From assembly GCF_000517625.1 (NCBI RefSeq), contig NZ_CP007055.1:496001-560000 (forward strand): a DNA stretch of 64,000 bases, in the 5' to 3' direction. The translations under genes and the position numbers were made by a program. This document shows, piece after piece, positions 1 to 8,833 of this stretch (the stretch's first letter is position 1; each line of letters starts with the position of its first letter). The notes under the pieces are model-generated. The model was given only the letters and a program-made list of their open reading frames with translations, searched no databases and was not told the DNA's origin. The DNA is from Halostagnicola larsenii XH-48. GTDB lineage: Archaea > Halobacteriota > Halobacteria > Halobacteriales > Natrialbaceae.

Positions 1-1430
1 AGATCTACCCGGAACCCGGTTGGGTCGAACACGACCCGATGGAGATCTGGGACGCGACCAAGAGCGTCGTCACGACGGCGCTCGGACAGGCGGGGATCAG
101 CCCCGACCAACTCGAGGCCATCGGCGTCACCAACCAGCGCGAGACGACGCTGCTCTGGGACGCCGACACCGGCAGACCCGTCCACAACGCCATCGTCTGG
201 CAAGATCGGCGCACTACCGATCGGGTCGAACAACTCGAGGCCGAGGGGATGGTCGAGGAGATCCGCGAGAAGACGGGACTCGAGGCCGACGCCTACTTCT
301 CCGCGACGAAAGCGGAGTGGCTCCTCGAGAACGCGGACCCGATCAAACTCGAGCGAAGCCGTCCGGAAGACATTCGCGACCGTGCGGCAAACGGCGAGGT
401 GCTCTTTGGCACCATCGATAGCTGGCTCATCTACAACCTCACGGGCAACCACATCACCGAGGTGACAAACGCCTCGCGGACGATGTTGTACAACATCCAC
501 GACCTCGAGTGGGACGACGACCTCCTCGCGGAATTCGGCGTTCCCCAGGAGATGCTGCCCGAGGTTCGGCCCTCGAGCGACGACCAGACCTACGGCACGA
601 CGGATCCGGACGGCTTTCTCGAGGCGGAAGTGCCGGTCGCCGGCGCGCTCGGCGACCAGCAGGCCGCCCTGTTCGGCCAGACGTGTTTCGATCCCGGCGA
701 GGCAAAGAACACCTACGGAACGGGCTCGTTCTTCCTCATGAACACCGGCGAGGAGGCCGTCGAGAGCGATCACGGCCTGCTCACGACGATCGGGTTCCAG
801 CGCTCGGGCGAACCGGTCCAGTACGCCCTCGAGGGGTCGATCTTCATCACCGGCGCGGCGATCGAGTGGCTCGAGGACGTCTCGCTCATCGACGATCCGG
901 CGGAAACCGCAGAGCTGGCCCGGAGCATCGATTCGACCGACGGCGTCTACGTCGTCCCCGCGTTTACGGGACTGGGCGCACCCCACTGGGACCAGCGTGC
1001 GCGCGGGACGATCCTCGGCATGACCCGCGGCACCCGCAAGGAACACATCGTCCGAGCGACCCTCGAGTCCATCGCCTACCAGACCCGCGATGTCGCCGAG
1101 GCGATGGAAGCCGACTCGGGAATCGAGATGACCTCGTTGAAGGTGGACGGCGGCGCAGTGAAGAACAACTACCTGTGTCAGTTGCAGGCGGACATCATCG
1201 GCTCTGAGATCTCGCGGCCGGTCGTCGACGAGACGACGGCGCTCGGTTCGGCTTACGCCGCCGGCCTCGCCGTCGGCTACTGGGACGACGTCGAGGGGCT
1301 CCGTGACAACTGGCAGGTCGACAGGCGGTTCGAGCCGGAGATGGACGGAAAGACGGCGGATGACATGTACTCACGGTGGTCCGACGCCGTCGATCGATCG
1401 CGCGACTGGGCGCGGGACGGGGAGGAGTAA
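1..1430 (+). CDS. glpK: Glycerol kinase, 5' end cut by window edge
   Basis: FGGY-family sugar kinase that phosphorylates glycerol with ATP to sn-glycerol 3-phosphate in the cytoplasm. The frame is open from base 3 (IYPEPGWVEHDP, a typical GlpK N-terminal stretch), so the internal ATG at 39 is not the start. By comparison with full-length GlpK (about 510 residues) some 35-40 N-terminal residues lie outside the window; 475 are visible. Family signatures are clear: TNQRETTLLWD, GDQQAALFGQ, EGSIFITGAAIEWL and the C-terminal VDGGAVKNNYLCQLQAD. The stop is 3 bp before the next ATG, so the two genes are almost certainly co-transcribed. Glycerol is a major haloarchaeal carbon source because halophilic algae release it. 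Confidence 0.96.
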   Translation, partial: IYPEPGWVEHDPMEIWDATKSVVTTALGQAGISPDQLEAIGVTNQRETTLLWDADTGRPVHNAIVWQDRRTTDRVEQLEAEGMVEEIREKTGLEADAYFSATKAEWLLENADPIKLERSRPEDIRDRAANGEVLFGTIDSWLIYNLTGNHITEVTNASRTMLYNIHDLEWDDDLLAEFGVPQEMLPEVRPSSDDQTYGTTDPDGFLEAEVPVAGALGDQQAALFGQTCFDPGEAKNTYGTGSFFLMNTGEEAVESDHGLLTTIGFQRSGEPVQYALEGSIFITGAAIEWLEDVSLIDDPAETAELARSIDSTDGVYVVPAFTGLGAPHWDQRARGTILGMTRGTRKEHIVRATLESIAYQTRDVAEAMEADSGIEMTSLKVDGGAVKNNYLCQLQADIIGSEISRPVVDETTALGSAYAAGLAVGYWDDVEGLRDNWQVDRRFEPEMDGKTADDMYSRWSDAVDRSRDWARDGEE

Positions 1431-1433
1431 TCT

Positions 1434-2507
1434 ATGATAGGGATGATACTTCAGGTTCCGATCGTCGACATGGAGTTCGAAGCGTTCGCCGTCCTGCTCA
1501 TCGCCGCACTCGCCGGCGGAGCGTTCGGTGCCGCGCTCGGCGCGCTCCCCTCGTTCGTCTTCACCGGCTTCGTCGTCTTCCTCGGCGAGGGTCTCGCGAT
1601 CCTCGAGCGAGCGATCGGCGGCCTCGATGTCGTTCCCTCGGGCGAACTCGCGACGGGCATCACCGGAACGATCGGGTTCGGCCCGGTCACCGGCCCCCAC
1701 ATCGCCTTCGCCGGCGGCGTCGCCGCGACCGCCTACGCCGGGAGGAAGTACCCCGAGATGGAGCCAGCCGACTGGGACTACCACTTCGGGAAGGACATCC
1801 TCTACGCGTTCGGTACCAAACCCGACATCCTCGCGGTCGGCGCGATCTTCGGCGTCCTCGGGATGCTCATCACGCGTGGACTGGACGGCGTCGGCTTCCC
1901 GACGGACAACATCGCGCTCTCGGTCGTAGCGACGGCCTTCCTGGCGCGACTCGCGTTCGGGTACCCGATCGTGGGTCGAGTCGGCGGCTCGAGCATCCTC
2001 GACATGTCGCCGTTCGAACGCGAGGAAATGCGCGTGGCCGCCGACGGCGGGACCGAGACCGACCGACTGGCGACCGAACCCTGGCTCCCCCACCAGTACG
2101 AGTGGGCCGGCGTGACCGCCATCGGGATCGTCGGCGGGCTCCTCGGGGGATTCATCTGGCTCGAGACCGGCAGTATCTTCCTGGGCTACGCGATCTCGGC
2201 GATGAGCCTGCTGTTTCTCAACCTCGGCGTCGAGAAGATTCCCGTCACCCACCACATCACGCTGCTGGGGTCGACGGGCGCGGTGATCGCGGCGGCGGCC
2301 ATCGGGAGCGATCCCATCGTGTTGCTCGTCGCCGGCGCGTTCGGCGCGATCAGCGCCCTCATCGGTGAACTGTCCCAGCGGGTGTTCTACTCGCACTCCG
2401 GGACGCACGTCGACCCGCCGGCGATGGCCATCGCCGCGTTCATGCTCGTGCTCGGGGTGCTCTATCTTGTCGGCATCCTGCCCAACGCGGGCTATCTCGC
2501 GCTCTGA
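1434..2507 (+). CDS. glpX: GlpX-type membrane protein, putative glycerol uptake facilitator
   Basis: A 357-residue integral membrane protein made of many Gly/Ala/Val-rich hydrophobic segments (for example residues 13-50, 70-100, 125-150, 225-300 and 325-355). It follows glpK after only 3 bp, with GGAGG just before the ATG. In Haloferax volcanii a membrane gene called glpX follows glpK in the glycerol operon and was proposed as a glycerol facilitator; position and character match here. It is not the bacterial GlpX (fructose-1,6-bisphosphatase II). ATGs at 1443 and 1470 are alternative starts. The transport function is inferred from context and not from a recognised transporter motif. Confidence 0.72.
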   Translation: MIGMILQVPIVDMEFEAFAVLLIAALAGGAFGAALGALPSFVFTGFVVFLGEGLAILERAIGGLDVVPSGELATGITGTIGFGPVTGPHIAFAGGVAATAYAGRKYPEMEPADWDYHFGKDILYAFGTKPDILAVGAIFGVLGMLITRGLDGVGFPTDNIALSVVATAFLARLAFGYPIVGRVGGSSILDMSPFEREEMRVAADGGTETDRLATEPWLPHQYEWAGVTAIGIVGGLLGGFIWLETGSIFLGYAISAMSLLFLNLGVEKIPVTHHITLLGSTGAVIAAAAIGSDPIVLLVAGAFGAISALIGELSQRVFYSHSGTHVDPPAMAIAAFMLVLGVLYLVGILPNAGYLAL

Positions 2508-2629
2508 CGGGATTCGGGCTTCGCTGCGGCCTCTCTTTCAGCTCTGTTGGCGGCGATTCGCTTGCGACCACTCACCTCGAGCACACCCGAACCGACTCTT
2601 TTAGGCCGTTCGACCCTCGAGTGACGGCC

Positions 2630-3310
2630 ATGACCGCCGACCCGCCGCTGGTCCTCGATATCGACGGAACGCTCACCCGCCCGGAGGGGTGGGGAATCGA
2701 TCCCCGAATCTTCGACCCGCTTCTCGAGTGGGAGGCGCCGATCGTGATCGCGACCGGGAAGGCGTTTCCCTACCCCGTCGCGCTCTGTCACTTTCTGGGC
2801 GTTCCGGAACTGGTCGTCGCCGAAAACGGCGGCGTCGTCTACACGGGCGACGACGTCTTCTTCACCGCCGACCGCGAGGCCGCCGAGGCCGTCGCCCGGG
2901 AGTACGAGGCCGCGGGCTACAGCCTCGGCTGGGGTCCCGAAGACACGGTCAACCGCTGGCGGGAAACCGAAATCGCCGTCCAGTACGACCAACCCGTCGA
3001 ACCGCTTCGAGCGATCGCGGCCGAGTACGGACTCGAGGTCGTCGATACTGGCTACGCCTACCACGTCAAAGACGCGGCACCGAACAAGGGAGACGGCGTT
3101 CGGACGATCGCCGAGCACACGAACGTCGATCTCACCGAGGCCGTCGCCGTCGGTGACTCCGAAAACGACGTCGCCACGTTCGAGGCCGTCGACCGGTCGT
3201 TCGCCGTCGCCAACGCCGACGAGGCCGCTCGAGCGGCCGCGGACGAGGTGCTCGCGGATGCTCACGCCGACGGAACGCTGGCGCTGCTCGAGCGAGTGGC
3301 GTCCGCCTGA
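2630..3310 (+). CDS. pgp: Phosphoglycolate phosphatase, archaeal HAD type
   Basis: A HAD-superfamily phosphatase (226 residues) of the archaeal phosphoglycolate phosphatase group, which hydrolyses 2-phosphoglycolate to glycolate. Motif I is near the N-terminus (LVLDIDGTL, nucleophile Asp plus acid/base Asp), motif II is IVIATGK, and the C-terminal motif with Lys and GDSENDV binds Mg2+. The cap between roughly residues 80 and 150 is of the C2 type. A GTG at 2621 would add three residues, but a TATA-like TCTTTTAG at 2596-2603 lies about 30 bp before the ATG at 2630 and favours that start with little or no leader. It could act on other small phosphate esters. Confidence 0.85.
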   Translation: MTADPPLVLDIDGTLTRPEGWGIDPRIFDPLLEWEAPIVIATGKAFPYPVALCHFLGVPELVVAENGGVVYTGDDVFFTADREAAEAVAREYEAAGYSLGWGPEDTVNRWRETEIAVQYDQPVEPLRAIAAEYGLEVVDTGYAYHVKDAAPNKGDGVRTIAEHTNVDLTEAVAVGDSENDVATFEAVDRSFAVANADEAARAAADEVLADAHADGTLALLERVASA

Positions 3311-3669
3311 ACGGCGTTTCCGTGTTCGTTGCCGCCGCCGGTCCAGAACGCACGTGAACGATCGGACAATGACGTATTGGGCCAGATTTGGACGGTAAAA
3401 TGTACGATTACCAGCGTTCGAACGGAGTACGCCGAACGTGATCGGCCCAGTTTTCCGCGCGCCACCGCTTCGCGCACCACCGCGCGCGGTGACCGCTCGA
3501 GCGCGCGGTGGAGCGTTCCTCGGCCCGGCATCGTCGGTCCACCACCACGAAACCGTTCATTGATGTTCGTGTAGAATACTGCGGTTGCCGGCGTTAGCAA
3601 GCGCTATACGGCGAAAACAATCAATCTTCATTGAATATATTCCCAACTAGCACCTTCTGAATCAAAGGG
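3311..3669. other. Non-coding stretch with a GC-rich inverted repeat
   Basis: No convincing gene is seen here. The middle holds CCACCGCGCG (3477-3486) and its complement CGCGCGGTGG (3502-3511), separated by 15 bp, plus a perfect 14-bp palindrome at 3478-3491. It could form a strong hairpin or act as a terminator for the upstream gene. From about 3560 the sequence turns AT-rich and leads into the promoter of the next gene. A minus-strand frame across it has unnatural composition. Confidence 0.4.
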
Positions 3670-3677
3670 TATATTTA
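3670..3677 (+). promoter_or_regulatory. TATA-like box for the gene at 3702
   Basis: TATATTTA centred about 28 bp before the ATG at 3702, in an AT-rich local context. With archaeal TATA-to-start spacing of about 25-27 bp this predicts a leaderless transcript and supports the first of the two adjacent ATGs. Confidence 0.55.
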
Positions 3678-3701
3678 CTCGCCATCGAGTACTTTGAGTC
3701 G

Positions 3702-4028
3702 ATGATGTGGCAAGACTTTGTGTTCATGCTTGGAAGTTCGCTTTCGATCGTTTTCCTCGCGCCAACGCTGCGCGACGTAAGCGCTCGTGTCCCGCTGGGA
3801 ACGAGCGTTCCGTCGATGCTCGTCGGCGGGACGTACGCGTTTACGTTCTCGACGCTCGGGATGACGTTTTCGGCGCTGGGGGCGATGGCGACGACGGTTA
3901 TGTGGTCGTTAATCGCGACGTATCGCTCGCCGGGCGACACCGCTCCCGTGAGAGGGTCGGTCAACAAGGTGGCGCTGTTCGCTCGAGACGCGTGGAACGC
4001 GGCGAAACACCGGCCGTTGCGTCCATAA
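3702..4028 (+). CDS. Small conserved-type membrane protein of unknown function
   Basis: A 108-residue protein I do not recognise. Residues 5-22 form one hydrophobic segment (FVFMLGSSLSIVFLAPTL) and residues 38-72 form one or two more, rich in Ser, Thr and Met. The C-terminal 35 residues are basic and hydrophilic (VNKVALFARDAWNAAKHRP), so that end probably faces the cytoplasm. A well-placed TATA-like box at 3670 and normal haloarchaeal codon use argue that it is a real, singly transcribed gene. A +1-frame ORF of similar length (3707-4057) is a shadow with Arg-rich composition. No enzymatic motif is visible. Confidence 0.65.
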   Translation: MMWQDFVFMLGSSLSIVFLAPTLRDVSARVPLGTSVPSMLVGGTYAFTFSTLGMTFSALGAMATTVMWSLIATYRSPGDTAPVRGSVNKVALFARDAWNAAKHRPLRP

Positions 4029-4163
4029 GGCGGTATCTGGTTCTCGTCGGCGTATAAGTATGGATCGGGAAGAGCCCTCAGTAGAGTGGACTCGAGCGAG
4101 AACGACTCGCACGCCTGACCGTGTCACCGCACTCCTTTTGTCTCGTCACTGCAATGCTCGCCC

Positions 4164-5141
4164 ATGAGCGATTCAGACGAGACCTTGCAGGTCTCCGACC
4201 CCGACTACCACAGCGAGAACCACACGGCCGCCCAGACGTGTGGCTGGACCGCGAACGCCCTGCGCGGGGAGGGCAAGTGCTACAAGAACATCTACTACGG
4301 GATCGAGTCCCACCGGTGTATTCAGATGACCCCCGTCGTGCGCTGTAACGAACGCTGTGTCTTTTGCTGGCGCGATCACGCCGGCCACGCCTACGAACTC
4401 GACGGCGTCGAGTGGGACGACCCCGAGGCCGTCGTCGACGCTTCGATCACCCTCCAGAAGAAGCTCCTCTCGGGCTTCGGCGGGAACGAGAAGGTCCCCG
4501 ACGAGGTGTTCGAGCAGGCGATGGAACCGCGCCACGTCGCCATCTCGCTCGACGGCGAGCCGTCATTGTATCCCTATCTGCCGGAACTCATCGAGGCGTT
4601 CCACGATCGAGACATCACCACGTTCCTCGTCTCGAACGGCACCCGCCCGGAGGTCATCCGCGAGTGCGATCCCACCCAACTGTACATCAGCGTGGACGCA
4701 CCCGAACGCCACACCTTCGATCAGGTCGTCAAAGCGATGGAAGAGGACGCCTGGGAGAAACTGCTCGAGACGATGGACGTCCTCGCCGAGAAAGACGAGA
4801 CGCGGACGGTCCTCCGAACGACGTTGATCAACGGCGAGAACATGCACAGTCCGGATCTCTACGCCGCCTACTACCAGCGGGCCGATCCGGATTTTATCGA
4901 ACTCAAAGCGTACATGCACGTCGGGCACTCTCGAGGTCGACTTGACCGCGAATCGATGCCCGACCACGAGGAAGTCGTGGCGTTCGCCGAGGACGTCAAA
5001 GAGCACATGCCGGAGTTTACGGAGTGCAAGGGCGTTCCCGCCTCGAACGTCGCCCTTCTCTCGAAGACTAAAGACACCTGGGTGCCGAAACTGAAGAAAG
5101 ACAGCGAGTTCTGGGCGGACGACCCGCTCGCGAGCGACTAA
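4164..5141 (+). CDS. taw1: 4-demethylwyosine synthase (radical SAM)
   Basis: Archaeal TYW1/Taw1 (325 residues), which makes the tricyclic 4-demethylwyosine base from N1-methylguanosine-37 of tRNA-Phe using pyruvate and SAM. The radical-SAM cluster motif is RCNERCVFCW with Cys61, Cys65 and Cys68. Three further cysteines at 26, 39 and 52 match the ligands of the second Fe-S cluster known from the methanogen enzyme. The DGEPSLYPYLPELI stretch corresponds to the SAM-binding GEP motif, and FIELKAYMHVGHSRGRL is family-typical. There is no fused flavodoxin domain, as expected in archaea. The gene stands alone between unrelated neighbours. Confidence 0.95.
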   Translation: MSDSDETLQVSDPDYHSENHTAAQTCGWTANALRGEGKCYKNIYYGIESHRCIQMTPVVRCNERCVFCWRDHAGHAYELDGVEWDDPEAVVDASITLQKKLLSGFGGNEKVPDEVFEQAMEPRHVAISLDGEPSLYPYLPELIEAFHDRDITTFLVSNGTRPEVIRECDPTQLYISVDAPERHTFDQVVKAMEEDAWEKLLETMDVLAEKDETRTVLRTTLINGENMHSPDLYAAYYQRADPDFIELKAYMHVGHSRGRLDRESMPDHEEVVAFAEDVKEHMPEFTECKGVPASNVALLSKTKDTWVPKLKKDSEFWADDPLASD

Positions 5142-5329
5142 CCGTTCCCCGCAATCTGGAGCGAGTGTGGCGGATCGGCTGTGCAACCGGGCCACCTGTG
5201 CAATCGAACCGGCTGTAACCGATTTCGAACGATAGCGTTCCGGACGGACACCAGTGAGTTTTTGCCCGTGGTGTTCCGATATGGGATACTACGAATAAAC
5301 GCTCGCAAACACCGTCTCAGTTTTGGGGA

Positions 5330-5354
5330 GCATTCCATATCCGGTATGCTTTTA
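5330..5354 (+). promoter_or_regulatory. rbkR promoter with overlapping imperfect palindrome
   Basis: The 20-bp sequence 5330-5349 (GCATTCCATA followed by TCCGGTATGC) is an imperfect palindrome with 7 of 10 arm positions matching. It abuts the TATA-like CTTTTA at 5349-5354, which is 25-30 bp before the ATG at 5379. A repressor bound there would block TBP/TFB. An inverted copy of the inner CCATATC lies at 5278-5284. Because the gene encodes an HTH-riboflavin kinase, autoregulation is the natural reading. Confidence 0.45.
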
Positions 5355-5378
5355 TGCGAACCGGTCGAATTTCAGCGC

Positions 5379-6083
5379 ATGTCACTGGCAACTGAGTCCG
5401 CCGTCGGGCACGACGAACTCGCCGTGCTCAAGCTTCTCGCCCTCGAGGGCGGACTCTTCGGCGACGTCAAAGTTTCCTGTTCTGCGATTGCCGATCGGCT
5501 CGATGCCTCGAACCAGACCGCCTCGCGTCGGCTTCAGCGACTCGAGAGCGCGGGGCTGCTCGAGCGCGAAACCGTCAGCGACGGCCAGTGGGTCGTCATC
5601 ACCGACGAGGGAGAGCGCGTGCTTCGGGCCGAGTACGAGGACTACCGTCGCGTCTTCGAGACGGGGGCAGAGGTCGAACTCGAGGGCACGATCACCAGCG
5701 GAATGGGCGAGGGACGCCACTACATCTCGCTGCCCGGCTACCAACGGCAGTTCGAGGAACGCTTGGGCTACGATCCGTTCCCGGGGACCCTCAATGTCGA
5801 CCTCCGCGAGGACAGCGTTCGACGACGGAGCGCGATGTCGTCGCTCGAGCCTGTTCCGATCGACGGCTGGGAGGACGACGACCGAACCTACGGCCCGGCG
5901 GTCTGCTATCCGGCGACCATCGAGACGGCAGACGGTGACACCTACGAGACCGCCCACACGATCGCACCCGAGCGAACGCACCACGACGACGATCAACTCG
6001 AGGTCATCGCCCCCGACAAACTCCGCGAGGAACTCGGCCTCGAGGACGACGATCACGTGACGGTGTCCGTGGGTGATCGGTGA
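5379..6083 (+). CDS. rbkR: Bifunctional HTH regulator / CTP-dependent riboflavin kinase
   Basis: A 234-residue fusion. Residues about 10-85 form a MarR-like winged helix ([32 protein letters not shown], wing near [10 protein letters not shown]). Residues about 95-234 form the archaeal DUF120/RibK fold, with [14 protein letters not shown] and PGTLNVDL, which phosphorylates riboflavin to FMN using CTP. The kinase domain identifies the product; the HTH fusion corresponds to the described archaeal regulator of riboflavin genes. The frame is open upstream to 5181, but the ATG at 5379 follows a TATA box at the right distance and begins the conserved part. Its stop overlaps the ribB start by one base (TGATG), so the pair is translationally coupled. 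Confidence 0.92.
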   Translation: MSLATESAVGHDELAVLKLLALEGGLFGDVKVSCSAIADRLDASNQTASRRLQRLESAGLLERETVSDGQWVVITDEGERVLRAEYEDYRRVFETGAEVELEGTITSGMGEGRHYISLPGYQRQFEERLGYDPFPGTLNVDLREDSVRRRSAMSSLEPVPIDGWEDDDRTYGPAVCYPATIETADGDTYETAHTIAPERTHHDDDQLEVIAPDKLREELGLEDDDHVTVSVGDR

Positions 6084-6775
6084 TGCGAACGGAGACCGAA
6101 CCCGGAACGGAGGGTTCCGAATCGCTCACCGAGAGCGAGTTCCGGCGGGCCCTCGAGTCGTTCCGATCGGGCGAGCCGGTCCTCGTTCACGACGCCGCGG
6201 ATCGCGAAGGCGAGACGGATCTCATCTACCACGCGGACGCCGTCACCCCCGACGCCGTCGCTCGCATGCGCAACGACGCGGGCGGACTCGTCTGCGTCGC
6301 GCTTTCGGACGACGTCGCCGACGCGTTCGACCTGCCGTTTTTCACCGACGAGGTCGACCATCCGGCGGCGGCCGATCACGAACTCGGCTACGACGAACGC
6401 TCCTCGTTCTCGTTCACCGTCAACCATCGAGACACGTACACGGGAATTACGGACAGCGATCGATCGACGACGATTCGCGCCCTTGGGGAGGCCGCCGCCG
6501 ACCCCTCGGCGACCGACTTCGCGGCGGAATTTCGCGTCCCCGGACACGTCCATCTCCTCAGGGCCGCCCCCGACCTGCTCGCACAGCGAGAGGGTCACAC
6601 CGAACTGGGTCTGGCGCTCGCGGACGCCGCCGATCTACCCCCTGCGGTCGTCGTCTGCGAGATGCTCGACGACGAAACGGGCGAGGCGTTGACTCCCGCG
6701 GACGCCCGCTCCTACGCCGACCGCTACGACTTCGCCTACCTCGAGGGTCGAGACGTGCTCGAGCGCCTCGGGTAA
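6083..6775 (+). CDS. ribB: 3,4-dihydroxy-2-butanone-4-phosphate synthase
   Basis: RibB converts ribulose 5-phosphate to 3,4-dihydroxy-2-butanone 4-phosphate and formate, supplying the four-carbon unit of riboflavin. The protein (230 residues) shows VLVHDAADREGETDLIYHADAVTP (metal- and substrate-binding acidic cluster), MRNDAGGLVCVAL, SFTVNHRDTYTGITDSDRSTTI and GHTELGLALADAADLPPAVVVCEMLDDETG. It is monofunctional, without a fused RibA. The ATG overlaps the rbkR stop; a GTG one codon earlier is less likely. Together with rbkR this is a two-gene riboflavin/FMN operon, probably controlled by RbkR at the upstream palindrome. Confidence 0.94.
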   Translation: MRTETEPGTEGSESLTESEFRRALESFRSGEPVLVHDAADREGETDLIYHADAVTPDAVARMRNDAGGLVCVALSDDVADAFDLPFFTDEVDHPAAADHELGYDERSSFSFTVNHRDTYTGITDSDRSTTIRALGEAAADPSATDFAAEFRVPGHVHLLRAAPDLLAQREGHTELGLALADAADLPPAVVVCEMLDDETGEALTPADARSYADRYDFAYLEGRDVLERLG

Positions 6776-6851
6776 GTCACCACCGTCGATCGATCGAGCA
6801 CGTCGGTCGAAACCGCGAACGTTCATTACGGAGCGTTGCGTCTGCCCGCGT

Positions 6852-7781
6852 ATGGGATTCGACGAGATGGATGTCGACACGATCTGGATGGACGGCGAGT
6901 TTGTCGACTGGGACGACGCACAGATTCACGTGCTAACCCACGGACTTCACTACGGGAGCGGCGTTTTCGAGGGGGCACGCTGTTATGACACCGAGGAGGG
7001 ACCGGCTATCTTCCGCTGGGACGAGCACTTAGAACGGCTCTATCAGTCGTGCAAGCCCTACGAGATGGAGATCGATCACTCCCGGGAGGAACTGACCGAA
7101 GCGACCGTCGAACTCATCCAGCGCCAGGATCTCTCTTCGTGTTACATTCGTCCGATCGCGTTCTACGGCTACAACTCTCTGGGTGTGAGCCCCGGCGACT
7201 GTCCGACCCGAACCGCCATCGCCGCCTGGCCGTGGGGCGCGTACCTCGGCGAAGACGCCCTCGAGAACGGCATCGAGGTGATGATCTCCTCGTGGCGAAA
7301 ACACGCCTCGAGCCAGATCCCGACGAACGCGAAGACGACGGGCCTGTACGTCAACAGCATGCTCGCCGGCGAGGAGGCGCGCCGAAACGGCTACGCCGAA
7401 GCGATCGTACTCAACAAGGAAGGCGACGTGGCGGAGGGCCCCGGCGAGAACCTGTTTATGGTCCGCGACGGCGAACTCTACACGCCCGGTCTGTCCGAAT
7501 CGATCCTCGATGGCATCACGCGCGATACCGTCATCACGCTCGCAGAAGACCTCGGCTACACAGTCCACGACACGGTCTCGATCTCCCGCGGTGAACTCAA
7601 CACTGCCGACGAACTGTTCTTTACCGGCTCCGCCGCGGAAGTGACGCCGATCCGGAAAGTCGACAACGTCGTCATCGGCGACGGCTCTCGCGGTCCGGTG
7701 ACCGAAGAACTGCAGAACAAGTTCTTCGAAGTGGTCGAACGCCGGACCGACGAGTACGACAAGTGGTTCGATTACGTGTAG
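6852..7781 (+). CDS. ilvE: Branched-chain amino acid aminotransferase
   Basis: A class IV PLP enzyme (309 residues) that transfers amino groups between glutamate and the 2-oxo acids of valine, leucine and isoleucine. Lys161 in NAKTTGLYVNS is the expected PLP-binding lysine. THGLHYGSGVFEGARCY at the N-terminus and EAIVLNKEGDVAEGPGENLFMV with LSESILDGITRDTVI further on are typical of IlvE. The length agrees with the bacterial and archaeal family (about 300). The gene appears to be monocistronic, with 70 bp to the preceding gene. A second, shorter-motif class IV enzyme lies at 28.1 kb in the pab operon; this one carries the IlvE-specific features. Confidence 0.94.
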   Translation: MGFDEMDVDTIWMDGEFVDWDDAQIHVLTHGLHYGSGVFEGARCYDTEEGPAIFRWDEHLERLYQSCKPYEMEIDHSREELTEATVELIQRQDLSSCYIRPIAFYGYNSLGVSPGDCPTRTAIAAWPWGAYLGEDALENGIEVMISSWRKHASSQIPTNAKTTGLYVNSMLAGEEARRNGYAEAIVLNKEGDVAEGPGENLFMVRDGELYTPGLSESILDGITRDTVITLAEDLGYTVHDTVSISRGELNTADELFFTGSAAEVTPIRKVDNVVIGDGSRGPVTEELQNKFFEVVERRTDEYDKWFDYV

Positions 7782-7888
7782 TCGACGCCATATGAACGAT
7801 TCTTACTGACGCTGCGAAACGGCTTGTCGACGCTGTGGGAACGATTTTTGCTCGTAGTGGGGTACCAGAAATCGCTCTGACGTCTCGA

Positions 7889-8833
7889 TCAGTCGTTCTT
7901 TTCGGGCGTTCCGTCGCCATCGACAGCGTCGGATTGCTCTTCACCGATAGCATCGCTCCCCGTCCCCTCTCGGTCGTTGACGGTTTCTTTGACCTCCGTG
8001 GCCTGTTCGCTCACCGTCTCCTTTACTTCCGAGGTTTGCTCGCTGACGGTTTCTTTGACTTCCGTAGCCTGTTCACTGACCGTCTCTTTGACTTCTGCGG
8101 TCTGTTCGCTAACGCTTTCTTTGACCTCCGAGGTTTGCTCGTTGACCGACGCTTTCATCTCCGAGACGCGCTCGTCGACGACATCGATTGGGACTCCCGC
8201 ATCCATCCGTCGGTCTTTCTCCGCGTCGCCGAATCCGGCGCTCAGGACTCGAGTAAGCGCGTCCTCGACGTCCTCGTCGAGTTCGTCGATCTGTTCGGGT
8301 TCGACTTCGACGACGAAGCCCGTCGTGATGTTCGGAGAAGTCGGTAAAAAGAGCACAACGCGACCGTCATCGGTCTCCTTGCCCGTTTTGAACGCCGTCA
8401 TTCGAAGCCCCTCCCACGTCTCGAGTTTGACCGGTTTCTGGAGCGAGTCCTGTTCGCCGAACGCCGTTTCGGCGGCCATCTTCGAGGCGTTGTAGACGAC
8501 CCGTAACACTGGGACGCGGTTCGCGATATCGTCGACGATTCGTTCGAAAAGCCCGCCGACGGTCGTCCGCATGAGATAGCCGACGGAGAACGTCAGGATG
8601 GTAAAGACGGTCAGTACGACCAGGACCCGAAGCAATCGCGCGAGTTGCTTGCGGGTCTCTTCGGCCTCGGCACTGGTGCCACCAATCAACCACTCGAGCG
8701 CCTCCGCCTCGAGAATCAGTTCGGGGACGAAGCCGGAAATAAGTCCGTAGACCCAGTAGATCGCATAGAGCGTGATGAGGATCGGCCCGAGAACGACGAG
8801 CCCACTTGCAAAATCCCGTTTCCACGAAGCCAT
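7889..8833 (-). CDS. DUF502 membrane protein with 11-residue repeat tail
   Basis: The N-terminal 210 residues match the DUF502 family. There are two transmembrane segments (about 9-38 and 66-90), a conserved loop NRVPVLRVVYNASKMAAETAF, and a cytoplasmic domain containing MTAFKTGKETDDGRVVLFLPTSPN. Residues 226-287 are five full 11-residue units plus a partial one of the form VKETVSEQATE, with hydrophobic residues spaced 4-4-3, which predicts a right-handed (hendecad) coiled coil. A disordered acidic end follows. The family has no settled function. The repeat tail is not part of the core family and looks like a lineage-specific extension built by unit duplication. The gene is alone and convergent with ilvE. 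Confidence 0.85.
   Translation of the reverse strand: MASWKRDFASGLVVLGPILITLYAIYWVYGLISGFVPELILEAEALEWLIGGTSAEAEETRKQLARLLRVLVVLTVFTILTFSVGYLMRTTVGGLFERIVDDIANRVPVLRVVYNASKMAAETAFGEQDSLQKPVKLETWEGLRMTAFKTGKETDDGRVVLFLPTSPNITTGFVVEVEPEQIDELDEDVEDALTRVLSAGFGDAEKDRRMDAGVPIDVVDERVSEMKASVNEQTSEVKESVSEQTAEVKETVSEQATEVKETVSEQTSEVKETVSEQATEVKETVNDREGTGSDAIGEEQSDAVDGDGTPEKND
7973..8158 (-). repeat. 33-bp tandem coding repeats in the DUF502 gene
   Basis: Five complete and one partial 33-bp units encode the hendecads at residues 226-287. Unit differences are mostly single codons (TSE, TAE, ATE endings), indicating growth by in-frame tandem duplication. There are no spacers, so this is not a CRISPR array. 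Confidence 0.8.

Noticed and set aside
1371-2408. Minus-strand frame (345 codons) opposite glpX
   Set aside because: Antisense shadow; very Arg/Glu/Gly-rich without motifs.
3391-3410. GGTAAA-containing stretch near 3400 as a third TetR operator
   Set aside because: No TTTAC arm at the required six-base spacing, and no related gene nearby.
7973-8158. Regular 33-bp repeats resembling a CRISPR array
   Set aside because: No spacers; the repeats are in frame and encode a coiled coil, and no cas genes are present.
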